Positions 35,701-47,900 of a DNA stretch of 64,000 nucleotides are shown here, in pieces (the stretch's first letter is position 1; each line of letters opens with the position of its first letter). Source of the DNA: Ceratotherium simum simum (taxonomy: Eukaryota > Chordata > Mammalia > Perissodactyla > Rhinocerotidae); contig NW_004454225.1 of the NCBI RefSeq assembly GCF_000283155.1, positions 3,365,451 to 3,429,450 on the forward strand, in the 5' to 3' direction. A program made the translations under genes and the position numbers. The notes below the pieces were generated by a model that was not told the origin of the DNA, searched no databases, and saw only the letters and a list, made by a program, of their open reading frames with translations.

Positions 35701-38700
35701 TCATTCATGCGAGTCAAACAATTAGATGTCATTTTTTCCCACTATCTGATGGACAGAAATGGATGTGGGGAAATGCTGGCAGGAGCATAGATTGTTATAA
35801 TACCTTTCCAAAGCACACATACCTGGCCTTTCACCTAGCCTTCCAACTTCTAGAAATTTATCCTAAGAAAATAATCAGATAAGTGAGAAAAGATTTTTGT
35901 AAGAGTTGTTAATAATGCTAGAAAATTCAAAACACCCATCTATCATCACTAAGTGGTTAAATTCTAGTGCATCAATACAATACAGTACTGTGGGGCTCTC
36001 AGAAAGGATCATGTTATATCCATAGTGGTCGACACTGAATACTCCTCATGTTTTGTTAAGCAAAAGAAGCAGGGTACAAAATAGCATCTTCAGTGTGATC
36101 CCATTTTTGTAAAACCACTTGCATATGTGTGCATGCTTGGGTGTGCAAGCAAGCCTTGTATGGGAAGAAGTCTGAAAGGACACACATTGAAACATTGACA
36201 GTGGATAGCTCAGGGAGGTGGAATTGCTGGATGATTTTGGGTTTTGCTTTTTTCATTTAACTTTTTTCTAAGTTTTTCTACAGTGAATATGTTACTTTTA
36301 TGATTTTATTTTATTTATTTATTTTTTTGTGAGGAAGATCAGCCCTGAGCTAACATCCATGCCAGTCCTCCTCTTTTTGCTGAGGAAGACTGGCCCTGGG
36401 CTAACATCTGTGCCCCTCTTCCTCCACTTTTTATGGGACGCTGCCACAGCATGGCCTGACAAGCAGTGTATCAGTGCGCACCCAGGATCCGAACTGGCCA
36501 ACCCCGGGAGGCCATAGCGGAGCCCACGCACTTAACTGCTTGCGTCATCGGGCTGGCCCCCTACTTTTATGATTTTAAAAAAAAGAAAATTATTTTGAAA
36601 CATTGCCTAACACAAGGTGTATAGTAAATATAAGGTATAAGAATAAATGACCTTGGGGCTGGCCCGGTGGCACAGCGGTTAAGTGCGCGCGCTCCACTTG
36701 GGCAGCCCGGGGTTTGCAGGTTCGGATCCCGGGGGCGCACCGACGCATCACTGGTTAAGCCATACTGTGGCGGCGTCCCATATAAAGTAGAGGAAGATGG
36801 GCACGGATGTTAGCCCAGGGCCAATCTTCCTCAGCAAAAAGAGGAGGATTGGCATCGGATGTTAGCTCAGGCTAGTCCTCCTCACGCACACAAAAAAGAA
36901 TAAATGACCTTTGTAAAATAATTCTCCTAGCACCTAACAGGGCTAGGTAACAAATGCCCACTAAAGGAGTATTGACTGACTGACTGACTGACTGCAGTTT
37001 GGAGACAATGTTACTCCATTTGGGGCTTCAGATTCTTTATTCCTGGCCAGATTTCAGGTTACCTCATTTTCAGGTCAATGCCTCTAGGCTGAGCTGGGCA
37101 AAGTGATTTATGTTACCTCCAGGTAACAAGCTCTGTAAAGCGCATGTGAACTTGGGGTCTCTGGATGAGGCCTCGGATGAGTTGCAATGCACAGGTGACA
37201 GCCAGAGCCTCTAATTTTGGTTATGTGATTTTAAAGAAACCAAAACCCAGATACACTTTCCTGGGGCCCGCCTTACTTTATTCAGCAACTTAGCCCTTAG
37301 TTTAAGCAGCTAAAAACAGGAATGTGGCTTGGGTGGGGGAGGTAGCCACCAGGAGCACCCCGATGAGGTGAGTTTGGGTTTGCAGGCCTGAAGGTGGCCC
37401 GCCCAGCTCCAAAGAGGCCCCGGTCTGGCCCTCAGCTCTGGGGGCTACAGCTTGTCATGCAGGAACTGGAACTTCATTTTCAAAGCTTCATAAAACCTGT
37501 GGCTCCTCCCAGGCCTCCGTTTTCTCTGTTTCCTGGCTCCCTGTGGAAATGAGAGCCTGTATAATCACAGCACACGAATGATCAGAGCAGAGAACAGCAA
37601 GGAGACATGAGGAGGCTCCCTCGAGGCGTGGCTCGGAGTTACAGAGCAAAACTGCGCGTGGGGTGGGCCTCCTGCGCCTCTCCTCCAGGCCTCATTCCAG
37701 TTGGCAGGGCCTCCCCTTCTCTGTCGCTACAGACAGGGGGTCCCGGGGAGGCCCTGTGTGCCCTGCTGGAGCAGTGGCTCAAACAGCCTCTTCCCGTTAC
37801 TTCTTCCTTCAAATGCTCCGTCTTAATGGGCCGCTCCGCGCCACTCAGTGCAGTGCCCATCTGCCTGGCTGCAGATAGCTCCCCTGGAGCTTGTCGTATG
37901 TGGGTTGAAAGGATTTTTTTCAATTTAAGCAGTCGTATTCCATCTGCCTGCGCGCTCTTAACCTGCTGTGTGAACTAAGCTTTGTGACCTCTGCAGGTTA
38001 CTTCACCAGACCAACCCACATCTTCCCCCACAAGCGTTTTGGAGAGCTCTCAACGGGATGAGAGAAGGGGAGCCAAGTGCTCGGGCAGTGGGTGCTCCAG
38101 GAGCACCGCTGATAGGGACCTTTACAAGGGCCTGCCCCTCACCAGGCACTTTGCATAAATTATCTTATTAATCCTCACAACAAAGAAGCCAAGTGAGTAT
38201 CTTTAAGGCAGCCTTTTGTGATGAGGAAACCGAGGTGTAGAGAGAAGTGACTTGCCGACCTTCACACAGCTGGTTAGGTGGGCCCCTTGAGACCTGCCTA
38301 GTGCCAAAGCCTGTGTCTGTCTTCCAGGCCTCTGGCCTCTTTTGCCTTCTACCCTCCTTAGCTTTCTGTGGATTAAAACAATCAGCCAGGGAGTGACGTT
38401 CTTTTGGCTCACAAAGCAAGCCTCTTTGTTGATTCCCCAGAGTCGGGATTTTGTGAGAAAAGCTCAACAAACTATTAGGTTTCTCTTTAATCATTTTCTT
38501 AAAGGTTTTTATAATCTTGTGTTGTACTTGGAACGTGTCAGCACTAAATTGTGTTTTGTTTACATTTTTTTCTGAGTTTGAGGACATTTCCTAGTTTAAT
38601 CATCTACCAGGAATTGGAATTGGTTGGTACAAGTTACAGTATCTGTGGCAATCTGCCCATTTCTCCCTCCCTTACACAACAGGTTGAGTGGGGACAGAGC

Positions 38701-38901
38701 AGTGTGTCAAGATGTTGGGAAATAATACTACTACGTCGTCATTTGATCTTGTGAGATGCTATTTTGCCAGCAGGTTGAACTGACTGGACGCTTATAGTGC
38801 TGAACTGCTAAACTCCAATTATCCTGTATGGAGGTCACGCTAGAAACCCCCAGTAGCTTTCTGCCTGCCTAACGTAAGATTCTTCACAGCCCAGACCACC
38901 C

Positions 38902-38933
<32 letters not shown>

Positions 38934-41900
38934 CACATACTATTAGAGACCTGGGTCTTGCTGGTGGAGGTTTGGGGGAATGAATGAGGATGGTGTTTTT
39001 TGTTTTTTGGGTTTTTTTGGTGACCAAATCAGAGTATCCTGTGGCCTTGAGGGTTTGGAAAGGAGGGTGCCACAGTTCAGGAACAAGCAGTAGCTTCTTG
39101 GGAATGTAGTGGAGAGGAGAAAGGAGGGAATGTGGACAGTGTAGAGAATTGTAGATCTGAAAACACCTGGGACAAAGCTGAGCGCCACCCCCCCCGCCCC
39201 CAGACTCCTGGTGGGGACCAGCCCTATGAGGAGGAAGGAGTCATGAGAGATGAGTTGTTAGTTGTGGATTAAGTTGGGTTTTGGTAAACCTTTGGGAAGA
39301 TGAACCAGGGGAAGAGGCCCTGGAAGCAGGCTTGAGGCCCTTTGGGCTGGGAATTTAGCAGTCCCAGGTACTTAGAGCATAATCTGGAAGGGGAGCATGG
39401 TCTCTAGGTGGACACATCCCCTTGGCCCCACAGAATCCTACCCGAGAGAAGGGACACAGCCAGCGGAGGGCCAGAGTGGGCCCTCTAAAGCATGGAGTCC
39501 AGGGCCCGGGCTGCTCTGCCCTGACCTTCTGGCAGTGGATGCCCTGTGGTGCAGTAGAAGAACACGAAGCTGGGAGGTAGAGAACTGGTTCTAATCCTGG
39601 CTGTGCCCTGATGAGCTGTGTGACCTTGGCCACGTTATTTCCCTGTTCTGGACTTCATATATGATCTTTCCATCCATTCCACCTCTAAAGATCCATGAGT
39701 CAGAGGCCATAGCTTCATCATCCTTGAGTGTTCCTGAGGGTACCAACAGTGCCCAGGGCTATGCCCATCTTGGAGAGAAGGCCTAGAGCCTGCCTGTGGT
39801 GAGGAGGGAAGGCTGCCTGGGGTGAGGGAGAGTTAGGGTCTGGCACAGCTTTGCAGCCAGATCCACATGACTCCTGCTGTGCCTTGGGGAGCAGTGCTGA
39901 GACTGGAGGTGGCCTCTGAACTCCAAAGCCTTAGGACAGTGACTACCCACTTTCTGTCCCAGTGTCCCCAACTGTAACATGAGACCAGCAGTACCCTCCA
40001 AAAGCAACACTCACCTAGCACAGAGGTAGCTCCTGTTGGGCCTGATGCAAACAATCAGGAAAGTGGGTAGAAAGGGCCTGGAGGTGGGGTGAGGAGAGAA
40101 AAGAACATGAATGGATGAAATCCTGTCCTGCCATCTCTTGATTGGACATCTTGGTCCAGGTGATTCCGCATAGAGAGGTGAGGGTTTCTTAACCCATTTC
40201 TGATCTGGTCTTGGGAAAGCCATTGGATTTTCTTGCCTCAGTTTCTTAAGCAAATTTGAAAGTTAATATATATTTTGGATGGCAATAAAATGACTCCTTT
40301 TCATTTGTTCACAGAGATGCTGCAGTTTGTCAGCAATCAAGTGGGAGAGTTCCCGGACTTGTTCTCAGAGCAGCTTTGCAGCTCCTTCCCAGGCAGTGGT
40401 GGTAGTGGCAACAACAGCAGCAACAATGGCGGGGGCAGCAGTGGCAGTGGTGGTGGAGCCGGGGACCCCCCGATGCAGCGGTCCTTCAGCCAGGTCCCAT
40501 TACCTTCCTTCTCTCCCTCGGCTGCCTCCCCCCAGGCTCCAGCCCTGCAGGTCAAGGTTCCCCCCACCACGGTTCCCACTCCGCCGAGGGCAACTCCCAT
40601 TCTTCAGCCCCGTCCCCAGCCCCAGCCCCAGCCTCAAGCTCAGCTGCAGCCGCAGACGGTAATGATCACCCCGACATTCAGCACCACTCCCCAGACGAGG
40701 ATTATCCAGCAGCCTTTGATATACCAGAATGCAGCTACCAGCTTTCAAGGTGATTGAGAAGTCAGATATGATAGTACGTGATTGGTTCAAAAGTTTATGT
40801 GCCAGTTTGCAGACATTTCTAAGGTAGACTGTAAATAGTTCTGTCCTCTTTGGGAATGACAGAATCTATCAATTTGGTCTTGTCTGAATGAGTTTTTGGT
40901 AATTAGCAGTAAGAACAGTGATGCAAGAACAGTTCACGTTCCTTCTCTTCAAATACCTTAATACCTATTATGCCGCTTCGAGGATACTTGGTCAAAGAAT
41001 CCAGCAAGCATAGTAGAGGCAGGGCTTTCCTGGTAACTAGAGCTGGAGGCTTGAATACAATTAGTCTTGACACTTAGCCTGGGCACCTGTAGGTTGAGAA
41101 CCATTCATCCAGCAAACATCTCTCAAGCATCCACTATGGAGAAGAACACGACTTTTAACATAGGTGCTACATCTCTGAATAGCAGGCCTCAGTCGGCCCT
41201 CAGTGTGTGTTGAGTGAATGAGCAACTTTCTGGATTGTGCTGCATCCCAAAGCCTTTTCATCAGATTTCCCTCTGACTCAGTGGGGAACCCTGGGTGGGA
41301 TTAGTATTGCTTTGAATTTCAAAGCATCTGACAGTTCTTCAGTGGGCTTGGAGGATTTAGGGGCTAGGGGGAGGCGTCAAGGCAAAAAGCTGAGACAGTC
41401 ATCCTAAAGTACACTTTCCATCCATTTCATGGGAGAAAATGAAGCCCCAGGGAGTTGTTGGTTCATAACATCTGTCACCTCCGTTGCTGGCGGTAGTCAT
41501 TTGCTGGTTAGCTTCCCTTACCTCCACCCCAGCACCCAGAGAAATAAAAGAATTTGTACTCATTCCCTCAGAAATTGATGCAGCCCCGATGGGATGTTCT
41601 CGTTATCTAGACCGGCTTGTAAATGGCTGTGCACATCTCCTCAGCAGCAGGTGGGGAGTGGGGATCCTTATAAGGCACTCTGTCCTCAGTTGTTGCTGCA
41701 GCTACAGTAACACAGAACTCATTCTTCATCCATGTGACTTTTTTCTCCTCTTCTCCCAAGTCCTTCAGCCTCAAGTCCAAAGCCTAGTGACATCCTCCCA
41801 GGTGCAGCCAGTCACAATCCAGCAGCAGGTGCAAACGGTGCAGGCCCAGCGGGTGCTGACGCAGACGGCCAATGGCACGCTGCAGACCCTCGCCCCGGCC

Positions 41901-44900
41901 ACGGTGCAGACAGTTGCTGCGCCCCAGGTGCAGCAGGTCCCGGTAGGTGGCTGGCAGGGGTTCAGGAGGCACTGGTTGGGGCTGTCGGCTGGTCCTTGGT
42001 TGAAGATACTAGGGCGGGCAGGGGTGCCTGGGCCCGGAGAGGCACCAGTGAGCTGGTGTAAAGGCCTGGCTGAGGTCATGTTTGTAGATGTACACGAGCT
42101 CTCACAGAGACCCAGTAAATGCAGGGTATTAACTCATTTACACGTATAGTGGGTATAAAACTGGAAAGAAATTTGTCAGAATGTTTTTACGTCATGTGTC
42201 ATAGTGGACTGTATTTTCTTACTAACGAAGTAATTTATCTTTAAAAAAAAAAATCCAAGTTTATCATTTTTGCTTCTCAGCCATGTTCCTGACTTTCCTG
42301 AATCTGTCCAAAATCAGACCTCTCTTCCCTCCCCCATCCACCCCAAGCTGTGCCTGCTCTGCTAGACCACTGGCCCTGCTCTCCTTGAAGGCTTTCATCC
42401 TTAAAACCAGAACCTTCTTTAGCTATAGTCACTGTCTCCCCCTCAACCCAGTAGTCAAGCTGTACAAATAGCCAGCATTTGAAATGGCTTCTATGAGATT
42501 TTTTATTTTTTGATTCTCAGTTTCATGAAAATTTTATTTTCTCTTTCTCTCTTGGAGGGTCAATACTGAAAGAAGCTAATGCAAAATAGAAAAATAATGC
42601 TACCTCCCTTTTCCTTTCCTTCCTTCTCCATCCAGGTCCTGGTACAGCCTCAGATCATCAAGACCGATTCCCTTGTTTTGACCACACTAAAGACAGATGG
42701 CAGCCCTGTCATGGCGGCAGTCCAGAACCCGGCTCTCACTGCCCTCACCACCCCCATCCAGACAGCCGCCCTTCAAGTACCAGTAAGAGCCGCCTTCCCC
42801 CCCGCCCTCCTCCTGCTTTCTTGGAGGTGTTAGGCCTCTACACATTGAGTAGGTGCGAAGCTCTATGGAATGTGTCAGTCAAATTACAAATGTTACCCCC
42901 GTTCAGTTTTTTTTTTTCCCCTTTGAGAAGTATCACTCACGCATGTTATATGGGAGTATGAGGGTCTATGAGGGAGAGAGGAACAGCAAAGGACCCCAGT
43001 TCCTGGGCAGCTGCTTCACACAGGACCATCCACCTCTTAGGTCCTGCTGATGGAGGTTTGGCTTCTGAGGAGCCTAGGCCCACCAGGCGGGGAGGGGGCT
43101 CCAAGGTAAGGGACATGGAAGGCACCCATCCTTTAGTTGTAGGGTCTCAGCCACTTTCAGCATCTTGTGGAAGAGAGTCTGACAGAGTAAAAGGATAATC
43201 AAACTTTGAAAGTAAGCTTTATTCATAAAAGCCAAGAACTGGAAACAACCCAAATGTTCTTCCAAAAAGAACTTTGATACGTACAACTATACGGCTGAAC
43301 TTCAAAAATAGTATGTTGAGCAGAAGATGCCTATCACAGAAGAGTTCATGCTAAAGATTCCATTTATATGAAGTTCAAGAAGGGGCAAAACTAAGCTCTA
43401 GTGGTAGAAGTCAGAGCAGTGATTACAAATGGGGGGACTATGGCACTGTGGGGACTAGGCATGGGGAAGTTTCTAAGGGCATAGAAATGGTCTGAGTCTG
43501 GGTTATCTTGGTTACACACATTATATACATACGTAAAAATTCATCAAGCTGTACACTTAAAATGTGTTTTTGGGGGGCAGGGGCCGGCCTGGTGGCGCAA
43601 GCAGTTAAGTGCGCGCACTCCGCTGCGGCAGCCCGGGGTTCTCTGGTTCGGATCCCGGGCTCACACCGATGCACTGCTTGTCAGGCCATGCTGTGGCGGC
43701 GTCCCATATAAAGTAGAGGAAGATGGGCATGGATGTTAGCCCAGGGCCAGTCTTGCTCAGCAAAAAAAAAAAAGAGGAGGATTGGCAGATGTTAGCTCAG
43801 GGCCGATCTTCCTCACAAAAAAAAAAATGTGTTTTTTATTATGTGTGAATTATTTCTTGATGACTAGTGAAGTTGAGCAGCTTTTTGTTTGTTGACCATT
43901 TGCCTGTTGAGGCCATTTATTGAAGAAAATAAAATTAGTAAAAATGGAAACAAAGAGAAGGAAAAGCAGAGTTGAGGGGAAAAAAGGGGTAGCCTTTATG
44001 GTTGGCCTATTTATTTAATAAAATGACACTCTGATGAGTGTCAGCTCTGCCCTTGAGTTTTTTGATGGCCAAATTCTATAAGGAAATGCAGTAAGTTACT
44101 TCACTGTTATGTGAGAAGAAATAATGTGTCATATACCAGGAGAAAGTTTTCCTCAGGGCCAATGGGCTGTGGTGCGCTGTATGCGAGCTTAAAGGTCGTT
44201 AAAGATTTGACAGCAAAGCAGAAGTCCTCTGACTTGTTTCTGGCACTCCTACGTCAAAGGTTAAGATATGTTTATCCACATTAATCTTATTGTGGTGTGA
44301 TTTATCAACAGTGATTCTGAAAGGGGCGTGGTAACTGAGGTACTGTGGCTCCTAAGTCTTCTTGACTTAATTAACCCGAGAAGGGTGTCCGAGAAGGGAC
44401 CACACAGAGCACTGACAGGTGACGCCACGTGGCCAAGGCCAGCAGGCTCCTGTTGTGAGGTTGCTTTACTCAGACTAACCAAGGGGTCATTCTGCCCTGT
44501 GTCTGTGCCTGTTCTAGACCCTGGTGGGCAGCAGTGGAACCATTCTGACCACAATGCCTGTGATGATGGGGCAAGAGAAAGTGCCCATTAAGCAGGTCCC
44601 CGGGGGAGTCAAGCAGCTCGAGCCCCCCAAAGAAGGAGAAAGGCGGACGACACACAACATCATTGAGAAGCGGTATCGCTCCTCCATCAATGACAAAATC
44701 ATTGAGTTGAAGGACCTGGTCATGGGGACAGATGCCAAGGTAGGTGCCAAGCAAAATGGTGTTTCATGCCCCACCATCTCCCCGCTACCTGTCTTTGCTG
44801 TGGGAATTTAGGGAAGTCCCAGGCCCAAGCTGAATGAAGGCAGGAAGAGTTAGAAGTGCTTTCTTATTAAAGCATCTTGGTGTTTTTCCAGATCATAAAA

Positions 44901-47900
44901 TATTGGGCCGGCCCGGTGGCTTAGCGGTTAAGTGCACGCGCTCCACTACTGGCGGCCCGGGTTCAGATCCCGGGCGCACACCAACGCACCGCTTCTCCGG
45001 CCATGCTGAGGCTGCGTCCCACATACAGCAACTAGAAGGATGTGCAACTATGACATATAACTATCTACTGGGGCTTTGGGGGTTAAAAAAAAAAGGAGGA
45101 GGATTGGCAATAGATGTTAGCTCAGAGCCGGTGTTCCTCAGCAAAAAGAGGAGGATTAGCATGGATGTTAGCTCAGGGCTGATCTTCCTCACAAAAAAAA
45201 AATATATATATATATATATTAACTAGGGGCCAGCCTGGTGGCGTCGTGGTTAAGTTCCTGTGCTCTACTTCGGTGGCCCCGGGGTTTGCGGGTTCGGATC
45301 CTGGGTGCAGACCTACGCACCACTCATCAAGCCATGCTGTGGCAGCGTCCCGTAATCAAAGCAGAGGAAGATGGGCACGGATATTAGCTGAGGGCTAATC
45401 TTCCTCAGCAAAAAGGAAGATTGTCAACAGATGTTAGTTCAGGGCCAGTCTTCCTCACACACAAAAAATATTAACTAACATAAAGGGACTGGTGGGAGTT
45501 GGTAAGGCAGTGCCCTGCCTGGACCTTGGACTCTGCTCTGCAGAGATCATGGACCCCAGCGTCATAGGCAGAGAGATGCCTGTTGCTCGCTGGGGCCACG
45601 TACACGATTGCGTGTGCCTTGGAGTCAGCTGATGGCGTTGTTGGCATATATTTAATTGTGTTCAGGGGCAGCTAGCAATATTTTTACCTTTTAGGGAAGA
45701 GACAAAATGCAGATTGGGTCTTTGACCAACAGCGAATAGAGGAATTTGATTTTTCATGTATTTCTGGTGTTTCTATAAGTGTGTCTTCTGGCACATAGGA
45801 GATTTTACCTATTATCTGTTTATCTTCACCTTTATTTTGAAAGAAAATTTCATCTTCCTTGTAGCCTACAAATCTGAGAAGTTACTAGTATACCTTTACT
45901 AACGATAACCATCCAGCAATGCTCTGGATTTTGTTTGTCTTTTGTTTTTCTTAAAGTTTGTTTTGGGGGCTGCCTGGTGGTGTAAGCGGTTAAGTGCACG
46001 CGCTCTGCTTCGTCGGCCCGGGGTTTGCAGGTTCGGATCCCAGGCGCGCACCGACGCACCGCTTGTCAGGCCATGCTGTGGCGGCGTCCCATATAAAGTG
46101 GAGGAAGATGGGCATGGATGTTAGCTCAGGGCTGATCTTTCTCACAAAAAAAAAAAAAAAGTTTGCTTTGATGCTAGGATTATTATAGGAAGTAGAAGTA
46201 ATAGTTAATATTTATTTAGTATCACTATGTACCGGCCCAGGGGCTAAGGTCTTTACACATATTAACTCATTTAGCCCTCACTGCAAGCCTGTGATCCGTA
46301 GACTATCATTATCCCCACTTCACAGAGGAGGAAAGTGAGGTTCAGAGAGATCAAGTAGCTTGTCCTGGATAGCACAGCTCATTAGTGGGAGAGCCAGCAT
46401 CTGAACCCAGCACCTCCCAGTCCAGAGCCACGCTTTCACCCCACGGGCTCTGGGCCTCTGCTCTCTTCTCTGTGCAGCCTGCACTGATGCCACTGTGTTT
46501 TTCACCCATCTACCTTCCCAGATGCACAAGTCTGGCGTTCTGAGGAAGGCCATTGACTACATCAAATACTTGCAACAAGTCAATCATAAACTGCGCCAGG
46601 AGAACATGGTGCTAAAGCTGGCAAATCAGAAAAACAGTGAGTGTACCTGTTGAGAAAAGGGTCGTCAGACCTTCCGGTTTTGGGGGAAGTCTGGCTGGGT
46701 ACTGAGAGGGCACTGATGTATACGAAGTGCCTTCAGGGGTAAAGCAGGAGCAGGGGCCATGCACCCCCCTCCCAGCCCAGCCCGGGCCCGGGGAGGGGCT
46801 CTGTGAAAACAGGCTGTTTGCCAGGTGGGGTTTTCTTTGCAGAGTTCCTGAAGGGCATCGACCTAGGCAGCCTGGTGGACAATGACGTGGACCTGAAGAT
46901 CGATGACTTTAATCAGAATGTCCTTCTGATGTCCCCTCCGGCCTCTGACTCGGGGTCCCAGGCTGGCTTCTCTCCCTACTCCATCGACTCTGAGCCAGGA
47001 AGCCCTCTGTTGGATGATGCAAAGGTATGAGGTTTCAAAAGCTCCCGACCCCTAGAATCTCTCCCATCTCCCCTAAGTTAATAGTGGGGAGGCCGCAGAC
47101 AGGGGCCAGGCCAGGTGTTCAGAGGGCCTGTTCAGAGGAACAGGAATTCTGTGAAATTAGCCAGGTCTTTGAGAATAAACAAGGAGAATACAGCCCCTAC
47201 TTTCTGCCCCCAGAGTCAGTTTAACTGGATAAATGTAGTCTGGTTTAACTGGTCCTTGCTGAAAGAGCCCATCAGAGAGGAATAAGGGCCATATCTTGAA
47301 CAAGAACACAGCAGCTGTCCTCTGGGTGCTGGGAGTTGCTGGAGGCGCCTCATTACTTCCCTCCGCCTGTAATGGGCCTGGTAAGACCATTTGGTGAGGT
47401 TGATCGGTGTGTTTAGGACGAGGCTGCCTCTGGATCGTCTTCCAGAAATGGTTACAGTTTGCAATCTAACAAATAACATTCCAACCAAGGGCCTTTAATG
47501 GTGGAAGAAAGCCCCTGGCAATTGTTTTTTAATGGAATTAGTTAAAAGAGGCTCCAGCCTAATGATCTTTCTGGGAATCTGTGGAGACCACTGGGTTCTG
47601 CACTGTATGTTGACATTGGCCATTTCTGACTGCAAAAGCACAAAGTTCCTTCTAGCAGATGTTTCTGACCAAGCTGTTTATTGTATCATGTACTTAATTT
47701 TACTAAGGAAGCTCTATTTTTGAAATATTTTATTAACGTGATTCTGTTTGGTAACAAAAGGCCATATGACATTAACATTGTATTAGGTACGTGTCTGAAT
47801 CATCAGAAGTTTTCAAATGGTTTTAAAATCTTGAAAAGGAGTGGTGTGGCATGTACACACTGGGACTCTGGGGAGATCCGGCTCCAGCCTCCCTCGCTCC

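Larger units (their letters stand above)
14707..40314 (+). other. SREBF2: SREBF2 intron 1 (25.6 kb)
   Basis: Donor GTGAGG, acceptor TTTGTTCACAG. The first 700 bp belong to the CpG island. The rest holds at least twelve ERE-type SINEs, L1 and L2 pieces, MIR relics and one long ancient-repeat copy. Parts I could not assign: 15800-16190, 16380-17330, 19240-19640, 19865-20870, 21500-22000, 23525-24130, 24480-25300, 26240-26860, 27130-27860, 28940-30180, 30620-31100, 31920-34420 and 36912-40310. I see no exon in these, though 36912-38140 is notably repeat-poor. Confidence 0.9.
42783..44517 (+). other. SREBF2: SREBF2 intron 4
   Basis: 1.7 kb. Contains a sense L1 3' end (43195-43860) with a SINE inserted at 43572-43823. 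Intron 3 (41943-42635) is 0.7 kb with nothing recognised. Confidence 0.85.
44740..46521 (+). other. SREBF2: SREBF2 intron 5
   Basis: 1.8 kb, with three SINEs (44905, 45226, 45966) and a MIR-like relic (46195-46420). Between 45480 and 45950 nothing is recognised. Confidence 0.88.

Noticed and set aside
36973..36993. Tandem TGAC units suggesting a CRISPR-like array or binding-site cluster
   Set aside because: A short simple tetranucleotide repeat in a vertebrate intron; no spacers.
41484..42149. 221-codon frame over exon 3
   Set aside because: Only 41761-41942 is coding; both flanks are intron beyond clear splice sites.
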